Assembly: GCF_003363265.1 (NCBI RefSeq)
Contig: NZ_QRBF01000001.1
Location: 1,086,451-1,150,450 of the forward strand
Length of the DNA stretch: 64,000 nt
Direction: 5' to 3'
Origin: Dyella psychrodurans
Lineage (GTDB): Bacteria > Pseudomonadota > Gammaproteobacteria > Xanthomonadales > Rhodanobacteraceae
The notes beneath the pieces were generated by a model. It was not told where the DNA came from, made no database searches, and saw only the letters and a program-made list of their open reading frames with translations. Of this stretch, positions 1 through 8,678 are shown in pieces. The position numbers and the translations under genes were made by a program. Numbering within the stretch: the stretch's first letter is position 1; every line of letters begins with the position of its first letter.

Positions 1-1391
1 TGCGCGAGACCGTTCGCATGGCCGCTGGCCTGCGCGCTGACGGCACGCTTGACGCCGAGCACCGCGCACGCGCGCTGAACTGCCTGGCGAAATTCGGTCA
101 GCGTATTGCCGGCATTCCCACGGTTCGCGTGCGTGCCGTGGCCACCAACACCGTGCGCCGCCTGGCCTCGCCGCATGCCTTTCTCACTTCGGCGGAAACG
201 GCATTGGGTCATCCGGTGGAAGTCGTGTCGGGTCGCGAAGAAGGTCGCCTGATCTTTCTTGGTGTTGCGCACGATCTGTCTGCGTCGCGCGAGCCGCGCC
301 TGGTGATCGATATCGGCGGCGGCAGTACCGAATTTATCATCGGCCGCGGTCTGGCGCCGATGCATACGGAAAGCGTGCAGGTCGGTTGCATCGCGTCCAC
401 GCAGCGCTTCTTCCCCGGCGGCAAGCTCACGCGCAAGCGCTGGCAGCGTGCGCGTGGCGAGATCGGCGTCTTGCTTCAGCAATTCTCCGAGGAATATCTC
501 GAAGCCGGTTGGACAGATGCTTACGGTTCCTCCGGCAGCGCCAAGGCGATTGGCGCGGTGGTGCAGGCGATGAAGCTCTCCGATCACGGGGTGACGCCAG
601 CATCGATCGCCACGCTGCGCGACGCCATGCTCGATCAGGGCCAGATCAGCACGCTCAAGCTGCCGAGTCTGGCGGAAGAACGTGCGCCGGTCTTCGCCGG
701 CGCCGTGGTGATCTTCGAGGCGGCCTTCGCGGCGCTGGGCATTCAGCGCCTGCAGGTCTGCGAAAGCTCGATGCGCGAAGGCCTGCTGTGGGACCTGATC
801 GGCCGCGCCGGCGGCAGCGACCCGCGTACGGCCAGCATCGACGCCTTGGCCAACCGCTACGGTGTCGACCGCGCCCAGGCACGGCGCGTCGAATCGACCG
901 CGCTGATGTTGTTCGACCAGGTCGCGGCCAGTTGGAAACTCGACACCGAAGCCCGCGAATGGCTCTCCTGGGCTTCGCGCGTGCATGAGATCGGCCTGGC
1001 GATCGCGCACAGCCAGTATCACCACCACGGCGCGTATATCCTCCGCAATGCCGACCTGGCCGGCTTCTCGCGGGAGGAGCAGCAACTGCTGGCCGCCATC
1101 ATCCAGGCGCATCGCCGCAAACCGGACAAGGCGATCTTCTCCGCCCTGCCCCAGCGCTACCGTCAGCTGGCCAAGCACATCACCGCCCTCCTGCGCCTGG
1201 CCGTGCTGTTCCGCCGCGCACGGCGCGCGGAGTCGATACCGCCTCTGCGCCTTGCAGCGACCACGCAGCGCCTTAGCGTGCAGCTGCCGGCGGCGTGGCT
1301 GGAGCAACACCCACTCACTGAAGCGGACCTGGAGCAGGAAATCGCGCCGATGACCGAGCTGGGCCTTACGCTGGCCCTGTCCACGATCTGA
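1..1391 (+). CDS. ppx: Exopolyphosphatase, Ppx/GppA family (5' end outside window)
   Basis: Hydrolyses terminal phosphate from polyphosphate (or pppGpp in GppA members) in the cytoplasm. The reading frame is open from base 3 (RETVRMAAGLRADGTL), so the true start lies upstream and the ATG at 18 is internal. The phosphate-binding motif of the ASKHA fold is visible as DIGGGSTEF about 100 residues in, followed by a GSSGSAKAIG segment and a C-terminal HD-like helical region (VHEIGLAIAHSQYHHHGAYI). The C-terminal HD-like part argues for the long Ppx form. The next gene starts about 80 bases downstream on the same strand. Family assignment is firm; Ppx versus GppA specificity is inferred. Confidence 0.93.
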   Translation, partial: RETVRMAAGLRADGTLDAEHRARALNCLAKFGQRIAGIPTVRVRAVATNTVRRLASPHAFLTSAETALGHPVEVVSGREEGRLIFLGVAHDLSASREPRLVIDIGGGSTEFIIGRGLAPMHTESVQVGCIASTQRFFPGGKLTRKRWQRARGEIGVLLQQFSEEYLEAGWTDAYGSSGSAKAIGAVVQAMKLSDHGVTPASIATLRDAMLDQGQISTLKLPSLAEERAPVFAGAVVIFEAAFAALGIQRLQVCESSMREGLLWDLIGRAGGSDPRTASIDALANRYGVDRAQARRVESTALMLFDQVAASWKLDTEAREWLSWASRVHEIGLAIAHSQYHHHGAYILRNADLAGFSREEQQLLAAIIQAHRRKPDKAIFSALPQRYRQLAKHITALLRLAVLFRRARRAESIPPLRLAATTQRLSVQLPAAWLEQHPLTEADLEQEIAPMTELGLTLALSTI

Positions 1392-1469
1392 GGCTTATTC
1401 AGGACAAGTGAGCCATATCCGCTCCCGGCCGCGTATCATGCGCGGATATTTCTGCCGCGTCCGACCGAC

Positions 1470-2162
1470 ATGCCCAAGTTCCTGCTGAGAGCTTCGTCTT
1501 TTCTGCTGGCCATCCTGCTCGCCGCTCCGCTCGCCATCGCGCAGACCGCCAAACCCGCTGCGCCGCCAGCGGCAGCACCGGCTGCCGACAATCCCAGCGT
1601 GATCATCCATACGTCGGAAGGGGACATCACGCTGCAGCTGTTCGCCGACAAGTCGCCCAAGAGCGTCGCCAACTTTCTGCGCTACGTGCACGAAGGCTTT
1701 TATGCCGGCACAATTTTTCACCGCGCCATTCCTGGTTATCTGATTCAGGGCGGCCTCTACACCAAGGAACTGCAGCCACGCCGCACGCATTCGCCGGTGC
1801 AGAGCGAAGCGGACAACGGGCTGTCCAACCTTCGCGGCACGATTGCCGTGGCGCGCGGCGCCGATCCGAATTCAGGTACGGCGCAGTTCTTCGTCAATCT
1901 GGTCGACGATCGCCGCCTGGACTACGTCGGCAGCCAAAGTGGCCTGACCTGGGGCTATACCGTCTTCGGCAAGGTCATCAAAGGCATGGATGTGGTGGAT
2001 AAGATCGCCGGCCTGCCCACGCGCGCACTGGGTCCGTTCGCCGCCGATGTTCCCAATCCCCTGGTGGTGATCGAAGGCGTCGACGTGGTGGGCGAAGCAT
2101 CGCCTGCGCCGGCCAGCTCCCCCGCGACACCGGCCGGCGGCGCCAAGCACAAATCTCCATGA
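1470..2162 (+). CDS. Periplasmic peptidyl-prolyl cis-trans isomerase (cyclophilin)
   Basis: Cyclophilin-type prolyl isomerase, predicted exported. Residues 1-25 form a signal peptide (hydrophobic FLLAILLAAPLAIAQ, likely cut after AIA), then an Ala/Pro-rich linker, then the cyclophilin core with FHRAIPGYLIQGG and GTAQFFVNLVDD, the usual substrate-groove blocks. The C-terminal tail is Ala/Pro-rich and ends KHKSP. 230 residues suits PpiA-type proteins with a linker. The stop codon overlaps the lpxH start (ATGA), so the two are translationally coupled, an arrangement joining envelope protein folding and lipid A synthesis. Confidence 0.92.
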   Translation: MPKFLLRASSFLLAILLAAPLAIAQTAKPAAPPAAAPAADNPSVIIHTSEGDITLQLFADKSPKSVANFLRYVHEGFYAGTIFHRAIPGYLIQGGLYTKELQPRRTHSPVQSEADNGLSNLRGTIAVARGADPNSGTAQFFVNLVDDRRLDYVGSQSGLTWGYTVFGKVIKGMDVVDKIAGLPTRALGPFAADVPNPLVVIEGVDVVGEASPAPASSPATPAGGAKHKSP

Positions 2163-2884
2163 GCTCGCTGTTCATCGCCGACCTTCATCTCGACGACAGC
2201 CGTCCGCAGATCACGCAGTTGTTCGAGCAGTATCTGGCCGGCGACGAAGTTCGCGGTGCCGATGCGTTATATATCCTGGGTGATCTCGTCGAGGCTTGGA
2301 TCGGCGACGATGACGACGCCGAACTGCCCCGCCGTATCGCCCTGGCCACGCGCGCGGTACGCGATGCGGGTGTGCCGGTGTATTTCATGGTGGGCAACCG
2401 CGATTTCCTGCTCGGCGAAGCGTTCGCCGAACGCGCAGGTCTCACGTTGCTGGACGACGGCACCGTGCACGACCTTTACGGCACCCCCACCCTGCTCATG
2501 CACGGCGACGTGCTTTGTACCGACGATGTCGCGTATCAGGCAGTGCGGCGCAGCGTGCGCACTCCCGAATGGAAATCACAGGTGCTGGCCATGTCGCTGG
2601 ACGCCCGCCGCGCCTTCGCGGCCAAAGCGCGCCAGGACAGTCGCGCACACACGGGCAGTACTCACGAAACCATCATGGACGTAAACGCCGGTGCGGTTGC
2701 CGAAGCCCTGCGTACGGCAGGTGTCCGACACCTCATTCACGGCCATACGCACCGCCCCGCCATTCACCACTTCGATTTGGACGGCCAGACGGCCGAGCGG
2801 ATCGTCCTCGGTGATTGGTACGAACAGGGCTCGGTATTGCGGGTGACCCCGGAAAAGCGCGAATTGCGGGCATTGCAGAGCTAA
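2159..2884 (+). CDS. lpxH: UDP-2,3-diacylglucosamine diphosphatase LpxH
   Basis: Cleaves the pyrophosphate of UDP-2,3-diacylglucosamine to give lipid X in lipid A biosynthesis, at the inner face of the cytoplasmic membrane. All metallophosphoesterase signatures are present in order: ADLHLD near the N-terminus, GDLVEAW around residue 41, GNRDFLLG around 80, LMHGDVLCTDD around 115 and HGHTHRP around 195. Length 241 matches the LpxH family. The start ATG overlaps the preceding cyclophilin stop by four bases. Confidence 0.95.
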   Translation: MSSLFIADLHLDDSRPQITQLFEQYLAGDEVRGADALYILGDLVEAWIGDDDDAELPRRIALATRAVRDAGVPVYFMVGNRDFLLGEAFAERAGLTLLDDGTVHDLYGTPTLLMHGDVLCTDDVAYQAVRRSVRTPEWKSQVLAMSLDARRAFAAKARQDSRAHTGSTHETIMDVNAGAVAEALRTAGVRHLIHGHTHRPAIHHFDLDGQTAERIVLGDWYEQGSVLRVTPEKRELRALQS

Positions 2885-3161
2885 AGCTAAAGAATGAATC
2901 GCGCCAAGCTGGGCGCGCTGCAAAAAAGCACCTGCTCGTTTGGCCGAGCTCGTCACATTCGGTGCGTCGATCCTGGACACTTCAGCCACGAGGCATTCAC
3001 ACCGCCATCGCATATCGGCTGCGCGCAAAAGAGACGATTCCGTCGAAATTTTAGGAATAGACCTATCGCATTTCGACCCCATGACCGTTTCTCATAGGGC
3101 AATGACGCGCTAGCAAATCAAAGAAAGCGCTCTCACTGCACTTATCGCGGAAGGATCCGTC

Positions 3162-3914
3162 ATGCACTACGCCCACGGGAAATTTGTCTGGTTCGAACAC
3201 CACTCGAACCAACGCACTGAAGCACAAGCGTTTTACCGCGCACTCTTCGGCTGGCATTTTGAAGAGAATCCCATGCCGGATGGCTCGCTTTACACCATGG
3301 CCAAACACGGCGACCACGGCATCGGCGGCCTGCGCGTCTCGGCGCAAGAACGTGGCCATTGGCTGGGTTATGTCTCGGTGCCGGACGTCGACGCCGCCAC
3401 GCACACGGCCGTGAAACACGGCGGTAACGTTCTGACGCAGCCCATGGACTATGGCCCGATGGGGCGCGCCTCCGTGATCGCCGACCCGCAAGGCGCCGTC
3501 TTCGTTCTCTGGAAATCCGCTGGGGGCGACGCGCCCGATGCGCCAATGCCTGCAATAGGGAGTTGGTGCTGGATGGAGTTATTGACCACTCACGACAAGG
3601 CCGCACTCACGTTTTATTCCGCCGTAGCCGGCTACGCGCACGACGTGAAGGACATGGGGCCGATGGGCACCTACTACGTGCTCAAGCACGATGGCGTGCA
3701 ACGCGCCGGTGTGTTCCAACCCAGGGACATCCCGATGGCCATCTGGGTGCCTTACGTCAACGTGCCCGACTGCGATGCCGCGGCTGCCAAGGCCGGGCAG
3801 CTTGGCGCAACGATCACGCTGCCGCCGACGGACATTCCCGCCGTGGGCCGCTTTGCCCTGCTGACCGATCCGACTGGCGCATCGCTTGGCGTCATCGCAT
3901 TCGCGGGCGCGTGA
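3162..3914 (+). CDS. Two-domain VOC (glyoxalase/bleomycin resistance superfamily) protein
   Basis: Two tandem VOC domains. The first begins at GKFVWFEHHSNQRTEAQAFYRALFGW and ends in a VIADPQGAVFVLWK strand; the second begins at GSWCWMELLTTHDKAALTFYSAVAGY and ends TDPTGASLGVIAF. This resembles the CFP-30B-like VOC proteins, metal-dependent or binding proteins whose substrate is usually unknown. The start ATG follows GGAAGGATCCGTC, with GGAAGG as ribosome binding site. The 277 bases before it hold no gene that I can support. Confidence 0.85.
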   Translation: MHYAHGKFVWFEHHSNQRTEAQAFYRALFGWHFEENPMPDGSLYTMAKHGDHGIGGLRVSAQERGHWLGYVSVPDVDAATHTAVKHGGNVLTQPMDYGPMGRASVIADPQGAVFVLWKSAGGDAPDAPMPAIGSWCWMELLTTHDKAALTFYSAVAGYAHDVKDMGPMGTYYVLKHDGVQRAGVFQPRDIPMAIWVPYVNVPDCDAAAAKAGQLGATITLPPTDIPAVGRFALLTDPTGASLGVIAFAGA

Positions 3915-4012
3915 TCTCCCTCACCCCATAGCGAAACAGTTTGCCGGGGCCTGGCGCGGCGAGCGACGCCCGCCGCATACCCCGCGTACTTCACCCTTGT
4001 TCGAGAGCCATC

Positions 4013-4630
4013 ATGAAACTTCACTGTGTTGCTGCTTCCCCCAACGCTCGCAAAGCTATCGCAGTCGCGAAGGAACTGGGCGTTCCACTCGATATCGTTC
4101 CCTTGAACATACCTGCCGGCGATACCAAAAAGCCGGACTATCTCGCACTCAACCCGAACGGCAAATTCCCGACCCTCACCGATGGCGACTTTTCGCTATG
4201 GGAATCCAATGCCATCATGAAATACATCGCTTCGAAAAAGCCCAACACCTTGTGGCCCGACGATGCTCGTGAGCAAGCCGATGTCGATCGTTGGCTGTTC
4301 TGGGAAGCGGCGCACTTTACGCCTGCCTGCAGCCCGCTGGTGTACGAGCGCTTCGTCAAATCCGTCATTTTCAACCGTGGTCCGGCCGACCTGGATGTCA
4401 TCGCCAAAGCGGAAGGCACCTTCCATCAGTATATGAAGGTTCTGGAACATCGACTGGCCGCGCACGACTATCTGGTCGGCAACCATCTCACGTTGGCCGA
4501 TCTGGCCATCGCCCCGATCCTCGATTACGCGGAAATGTGCCAGTACCCCATGGCCGACTATCCTCATACGATGCGATGGTTGAACCGCATGCGCGAGACG
4601 GCGATCTTCGCGAACAGCAAAGCCGCCTGA
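4013..4630 (+). CDS. Glutathione S-transferase family protein
   Basis: Thioredoxin-fold N-terminal domain (MKLHCVAASPNARKAIAVA, then PNGKFPTL with the cis-Pro, then WESNAIMKYIA, the GSH gamma-glutamyl site) followed by an all-helical C-terminal domain with LVGNHLTLADLAIAPIL, the N-capping/hydrophobic-staple motif. I chose the ATG at 4013, preceded by GAGAG; an in-frame ATG at 3941 would add a non-conserved leader. 205 residues is normal. A strong terminator hairpin follows. The substrate cannot be told from sequence. Confidence 0.9.
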   Translation: MKLHCVAASPNARKAIAVAKELGVPLDIVPLNIPAGDTKKPDYLALNPNGKFPTLTDGDFSLWESNAIMKYIASKKPNTLWPDDAREQADVDRWLFWEAAHFTPACSPLVYERFVKSVIFNRGPADLDVIAKAEGTFHQYMKVLEHRLAAHDYLVGNHLTLADLAIAPILDYAEMCQYPMADYPHTMRWLNRMRETAIFANSKAA

Positions 4631-4657
4631 TCAAAAACATCGACTCCACGCAAAACA

Positions 4658-4685
4658 AAACGGCCATCCAATCGGATGGCCGTTT
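4658..4685. terminator. Bidirectional terminator between GST and mdh
   Basis: A perfect 12-bp stem (aaacggccatcc, loop aatc, ggatggccgttt) sits between the convergent GST and mdh genes, with A-rich bases on one side and T-rich on the other, so it can end transcription from both directions. Confidence 0.9.
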
Positions 4686-4712
4686 GCTTCGCACGATGGC
4701 GACAAAGAGGAC

Positions 4713-5699
4713 TTACTTCTTCGCGAACAGATGCTCGACGCCAGCGCGCTCTTCGCGCAGTTCCTTGTCGGTGGCGTCCATGCGGGCGCGCGAGAAGTCG
4801 TTGATCGCCAGACCCTGCACGATCTCGTACTTGCCGTTCTTCACCGTCACCGGGTAGCCGTAGATCACGCCCGGCTCGATGCCGTAGGAGCCATCGGACG
4901 GAATGCCCATCGACACCCAATCGCCCTCGGCCGTACCCAACGCCCAGTTGCGCATGTGATCGATCGCGGCCGAAGCGGCCGACGCCGCGGAGGATGCGCC
5001 GCGCGCCTTGATGATCGCCGCGCCGCGCTGCTGCACGGTCGGGATGAAATCCTTCTCGTACCACGTCTGATCGACCAGGCTCAGCGCTGCCTTGCCGTCG
5101 ACGGTGGCGTGATGCAGATCCGGGTACTGCGTGGAGCTGTGGTTGCCCCAGATGGTGACCTTCTTGATGTCGGTGGTGTGCTTGCCGGTCTTTTCGGCGA
5201 GCTGCGACAACGCACGGTTGTGGTCGAGGCGCACCATCGCGGTGAAGCATTTCGGATCGAGATCCGGCGCGTTCTGCTGTGCGATCAGCGAATTGGTGTT
5301 GGCCGGATTGCCGACCACCAGCACCTTCACGTCGCGCTTGGCGTGATCGTTCAGCGCCTTGCCCTGCGGCGAGAAGATGGCGCCGTTGGCTTCGAGCAGG
5401 TCCTTGCGCTCCATGCCCGGGCCACGCGGACGCGCACCGACCAGCAGCGCGTAATCGACATCCTTGAAGGCGACGTTCACGTCGTCCGTGGCGACCACGC
5501 CAGCCAGCGTCGGGAATGCGCAGTCGTTGAGTTCCATCACCACGCCCTGCAACGCAGGCAGTGCCGGGGTGATTTCGAGCAAATGCAGGATCACCGGCTG
5601 GTCCGGACCGAGCATGTCGCCGGCGGCGATACGGAACAGCAGGGCGTAACCGATCTGGCCGGCAGCGCCGGTCACGGCAACACGAACGGGGGCTTTCAT
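4713..5699 (-). CDS. mdh: Malate dehydrogenase
   Basis: NAD-dependent interconversion of malate and oxaloacetate in the TCA cycle, cytoplasmic. This is the cytoplasmic-type MDH lineage found in Xanthomonadales: Rossmann motif [12 protein letters not shown] near the N-terminus, RKDLLEANG loop, [15 protein letters not shown] and the catalytic-histidine segment [12 protein letters not shown] chose the ATG at 5699 because AAGGAG lies seven bases before it; the ORF extends 13 codons further upstream without support. 328 residues matches the family. An Ala/Ser-rich stretch ([11 protein letters not shown]) near residue 235 is normal in this clade. Confidence 0.96.
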   Translation of the reverse strand: MKAPVRVAVTGAAGQIGYALLFRIAAGDMLGPDQPVILHLLEITPALPALQGVVMELNDCAFPTLAGVVATDDVNVAFKDVDYALLVGARPRGPGMERKDLLEANGAIFSPQGKALNDHAKRDVKVLVVGNPANTNSLIAQQNAPDLDPKCFTAMVRLDHNRALSQLAEKTGKHTTDIKKVTIWGNHSSTQYPDLHHATVDGKAALSLVDQTWYEKDFIPTVQQRGAAIIKARGASSAASAASAAIDHMRNWALGTAEGDWVSMGIPSDGSYGIEPGVIYGYPVTVKNGKYEIVQGLAINDFSRARMDATDKELREERAGVEHLFAKK

Positions 5700-5721
5700 C
5701 GTGGCAACTCCTTCAGGTGCA

Positions 5722-5753
5722 CAAAACAAGGCCCGCATCCTCGACGCGGGCCG
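5722..5753 (-). terminator. Terminator after the aminotransferase gene
   Basis: Read on the minus strand, ggcccgc and gcgggcc form a 7-bp stem followed by TTGTTTTGT. It sits between the aminotransferase stop (5763) and the mdh ribosome binding site, separating the two transcripts. Confidence 0.7.
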
Positions 5754-5762
5754 GTAAAGGGA

Positions 5763-6962
5763 TTAGCTCAGTTCAGTAAAAAATTCGGTAATGCGTGCGA
5801 GACCCGGTTCGAGCTGAGCGGTGGGACAGGTGTAGGAAATGCGCATCGCGCGCGGTTCGCCGAAAGCCGATCCCGGCACGCAAGCCACGCCCTTGGCGCC
5901 GAGCAGTGCTGCGCAGAAATCGACGTCGTTCTCGATGCGCGTGCCGCTATGGCTCTTTCCAAAAGCGACCGAGATATCCGGGAACGCATAGAACGCGCCC
6001 TGCGGACGCGGGCAGACCACGCCGGGAATTTTCCCGAGCACGGCGAGCACGATGTCGCGCTTGGCCGCGAATTCCTTGCACTTGGCCTGCGGAACGTCTT
6101 GCGGACCGCCGAACGCGGCAACCGCCGCGGCCGTGATCACTTCCGGCACGCTGGTGATGTGATTGGAATTGAGCGTGGTGACGGCCTTCGCCACCGACTC
6201 CGGCCCCGCGATCAGACCCACGCGCCAGCCCGGCATGCCGTACGTTTTGGACACCGAATCGACGAAGATCAACCGATCGCGCAATTCAGGCCGCGCGAAC
6301 ACGAAATTGTGGTAGCCGATTCCGTCGAACACCATCGAGTTGTAGATGTCGTCGGTGACGATCCAGGTGTCCGGATACTGCACCAGCACCTCGGCAAGCG
6401 CGGCGATTTCTTCGCGCGTATAAACCATGCCGGTCGGATTCGACGGATTGTTGAACAGGAACACCTTGGGCTTGCGCGCCAAGGCATTTTCCAACTGTTC
6501 GGGTGTGAGCTTGTAGTTCTGCGACGGTCCGCAGTGCAAAACGTTGGCTTTGGCGCCCACGATGTCGGCGATGTCGTGGTACGTGGTCCAGTACGGCGCC
6601 GCAAAGCAGATTTCGTCGCCTTCGTTGAGCAGCGCTTCGGCCAGGTTGTACAGCACCTGCTTGGCGCCGATGCCGACCGAAAGATTCATGCGCGTGTAGC
6701 CGGCAAAACCGAGCGCTTCGATGTGCTTGAGGAAGGCGTCCAGCAGCGCATCGGAACCGCGGTTGCTGCCGTACTGGCCGCTGTCATGCGAGAGCGCCTC
6801 GCGGGCCGCGGCATAAACGTGCTCGCCAGGCAGGAAGTTGGGGACACCGATGGAAAAACTGATGATGTCGCGGCCGGCAGCCTTGAGCTGCTTTGCCGTT
6901 TCGGCAATGACCATGATCGCGCTGGGTTTGGCGCGGCCGACACGCTGGGCAAGCTGGGGCAT
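5763..6962 (-). CDS. Aspartate-type pyridoxal-phosphate aminotransferase (class I/II)
   Basis: Fold type I PLP aminotransferase, probably aspartate or broad-specificity, cytoplasmic. Visible blocks: SFSIGVPNFLPGEH near residue 36, SVGIGAKQVLYN, NNPSNPTGMVY, TDDIYNSMVFDG (Asp/Tyr contacting the cofactor), SVSKTYGMPGWRVG with the Schiff-base lysine, and MRISYTC with the carboxylate-binding arginine. 399 residues is the standard length. Together with mdh it would link oxaloacetate and aspartate, but each gene appears to have its own transcript. Confidence 0.92.
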   Translation of the reverse strand: MPQLAQRVGRAKPSAIMVIAETAKQLKAAGRDIISFSIGVPNFLPGEHVYAAAREALSHDSGQYGSNRGSDALLDAFLKHIEALGFAGYTRMNLSVGIGAKQVLYNLAEALLNEGDEICFAAPYWTTYHDIADIVGAKANVLHCGPSQNYKLTPEQLENALARKPKVFLFNNPSNPTGMVYTREEIAALAEVLVQYPDTWIVTDDIYNSMVFDGIGYHNFVFARPELRDRLIFVDSVSKTYGMPGWRVGLIAGPESVAKAVTTLNSNHITSVPEVITAAAVAAFGGPQDVPQAKCKEFAAKRDIVLAVLGKIPGVVCPRPQGAFYAFPDISVAFGKSHSGTRIENDVDFCAALLGAKGVACVPGSAFGEPRAMRISYTCPTAQLEPGLARITEFFTELS

Positions 6963-7166
6963 GGCTTCCTCGGGTGGGGGATGGAAACAGCAAACTCGCG
7001 AATTTTAGCATGCGGCGCTGCGTCATCAGCCTATCTTCACCCCAGGCCGAAAAACTCCTATTGATCCGTCACGTTCCGCTGGCATGATGCGGATGCCGCC
7101 GCATGGCCGGGCGGAGGAACGTCATCCGAACACCAGTCTCGACACAGACTCAAGGAGTAGACGCCT

Positions 7167-7421
7167 ATGTTCCACATCATCTGGTCCATCATCGTTGGTT
7201 TCATCGTCGGCGTTATCGCGCGCTGGATCGTGCCAGGAGCCGAACATTACGGATTCATCATGACCACCGTGGTGGGCATCGTGGGTTCCATCATCGGCGG
7301 TTTCATCGGAACGCTGTTCAATAAACCGGCCCCCGGCCAGAAATTCCACACCGCAGGCTTCCTGATGTCGATCGTGGGTGCCGTCATCCTCTTGTTCTTG
7401 CTGCGTTTTATCGTGCACTGA
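7167..7421 (+). CDS. GlsB/YeaQ/YmgE family small membrane protein
   Basis: 84-residue inner-membrane protein of the transglycosylase-associated family, often induced by stress. Three hydrophobic segments are seen at about residues 2-22, 29-50 and 63-82, with the family pattern GFIVGVIARWIVPG and GIVGSIIGGFIGTLF. The start ATG follows AAGGAGTAGACGCCT. Single-gene transcript ended by a strong hairpin. Biochemical function is unknown in the family. Confidence 0.9.
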   Translation: MFHIIWSIIVGFIVGVIARWIVPGAEHYGFIMTTVVGIVGSIIGGFIGTLFNKPAPGQKFHTAGFLMSIVGAVILLFLLRFIVH

Positions 7422-7439
7422 AAGCGGCACGCATTGCAC

Positions 7440-7475
7440 AAAAAAGCACGGCGGGTCGCCCCGCCGTGCTTTTTT
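7440..7475. terminator. Bidirectional terminator, 16-bp stem
   Basis: A perfect 16-bp inverted repeat (aaaaaagcacggcggg, loop tcgc, then its complement ending tttttt) lies between the convergent YeaQ-like and YidB-like genes. It has an A-run on the left and a T-run on the right, so it should work in both directions. Confidence 0.95.
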
Positions 7476-7506
7476 ATAACTAACGTGTTTTGGCTGACGT
7501 GCGCGC

Positions 7507-7938
7507 TCAGGCGCTTTTGGCGGCAAGCAGCTTTTCGGCCAGCCCGCCCAGCATGGAAAGGTCCAATCCGCCACCCGACGGCGCCTGCCCGTCCGGCGTC
7601 AGGTGATCGACCGCATGGGGCAATACCTGTGCGAGCTGGCCCATCAGCTGACCCGGGTCCACGCCCAGCTTGCCGGCGGCGTTGTTCACCACCGAATCCA
7701 GGCCGGACTTCTGCAACACCTGGTTGAGCTGGTCGCTGGAAATGGCCTGGTTCGCGCCATTGCCGATCCATGACTGGACCGCATCGCCCAGACCGTGCTG
7801 CTGCAGCGTGCTGGCCAGTCCCTGCACACCACCTGCCTGCTGGATCAATTGGCCTGCCACGGACACCAGCGAGGACGCTCCGCCCGCATCGCCCTGACCG
7901 CCGCCAAACAGACTGCCCAGATTGCTGAGTAAGGACAT
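7507..7938 (-). CDS. YidB-family protein (DUF937)
   Basis: 143-residue soluble protein of the YidB/DUF937 family, function unknown. It has the typical Gly/Gln-rich start MSLLSNLGSLFGGG and repeated helical units (GGVQGLASTLQQHGLGDAVQSWIGNGANQAIS), then a C-terminal segment LDLSMLGGLAEKLLAAKSA. Two adjacent ATG codons are possible; the one at 7938 is seven bases from AAAGGAG and is preferred. It ends next to the shared terminator. Confidence 0.88.
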   Translation of the reverse strand: MSLLSNLGSLFGGGQGDAGGASSLVSVAGQLIQQAGGVQGLASTLQQHGLGDAVQSWIGNGANQAISSDQLNQVLQKSGLDSVVNNAAGKLGVDPGQLMGQLAQVLPHAVDHLTPDGQAPSGGGLDLSMLGGLAEKLLAAKSA

Positions 7939-8077
7939 CATTGCACTCCTTTGAAGAGGGGGATCCAACCGCTTGATCTTACGTCCGCGTCGGCTACACG
8001 GTGGTAACAAACTCGTGAAAAAAAGGCCGCCAGGGCGAACCGTGGCGGCCTCTCGTTTTCGCTGCGGAATGCGTCGA

Positions 8078-8587
8078 TCAGCCGCGCTCGTCGAGCACGC
8101 CGTTCCACTCTTTCACGCGATCGGCCTGCTTGGCCAGCAGCGCATCCACGTCGCCTTCCACGGTGACTTTTTCGATCGCGTCGCCCTGCTGGATAGCATT
8201 GACCACGGCCAGGTCTTCGGCGCCGATCACTTCGCCGAACACGCTGTGCTTGCCGTCCAGCCACGGCGTGGCGCCGTGGGTGATGAAGAACTGGCTGCCG
8301 TTGGTGCGCGGGCCGGCATTGGCCATCGACAGCACGCCCGGTTTGTCATGGCGCAACGAGCCGTGGAATTCATCTTCGAACCGGTAGCCAGGACCGCCGC
8401 GGCCGCTACCCTCGGGGCAACCGCCCTGGATCATGAAGTCGGCGATCACGCGATGGAACGAGAGACCATCGTAGTAACCACGGCGCGCCAAGTTGACGAA
8501 GCTCGCCACCGTCACCGGTGTCTTGTCGTCATGCAGGCGCAGGTGGATCGGGCCGCGGTTGGTGGTGATTGTTACGTTGATGGCCAT
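8078..8587 (-). CDS. ppiB: Cytoplasmic peptidyl-prolyl cis-trans isomerase B-type cyclophilin
   Basis: 169-residue cyclophilin without signal peptide. Core motifs: [57 protein letters not shown], covering the active-site Arg, Phe and Gln positions. I chose the ATG at 8587, preceded by AAGGAA with five bases spacing; the open frame continues upstream without similarity. It is the second cyclophilin here, the first (1470) being exported. The C-terminus carries an extra helix ([23 protein letters not shown]) beyond the basic domain. Confidence 0.93.
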   Translation of the reverse strand: MAINVTITTNRGPIHLRLHDDKTPVTVASFVNLARRGYYDGLSFHRVIADFMIQGGCPEGSGRGGPGYRFEDEFHGSLRHDKPGVLSMANAGPRTNGSQFFITHGATPWLDGKHSVFGEVIGAEDLAVVNAIQQGDAIEKVTVEGDVDALLAKQADRVKEWNGVLDERG

Positions 8588-8678
8588 GGATATTCCTTGT
8601 CTGTACCGAAACGAGGCGCCCGGACAACGGGCACACTGAATCGGTAAGAATACCCCCAGCCTGCCCTCTGCAACAGGA

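Noticed and set aside
2898-2920. Hairpin after lpxH (cgcgcc / ggcgcg)
   Set aside because: Only a 6-bp stem and no T-run on the plus strand, so too weak for a terminator call.
4731-7064. A 777-codon plus-strand open frame across mdh and the aminotransferase gene
   Set aside because: It is the complementary strand of two firmly identified genes, a common artefact in high-GC DNA; its translation is His/Arg-rich and has no domain.
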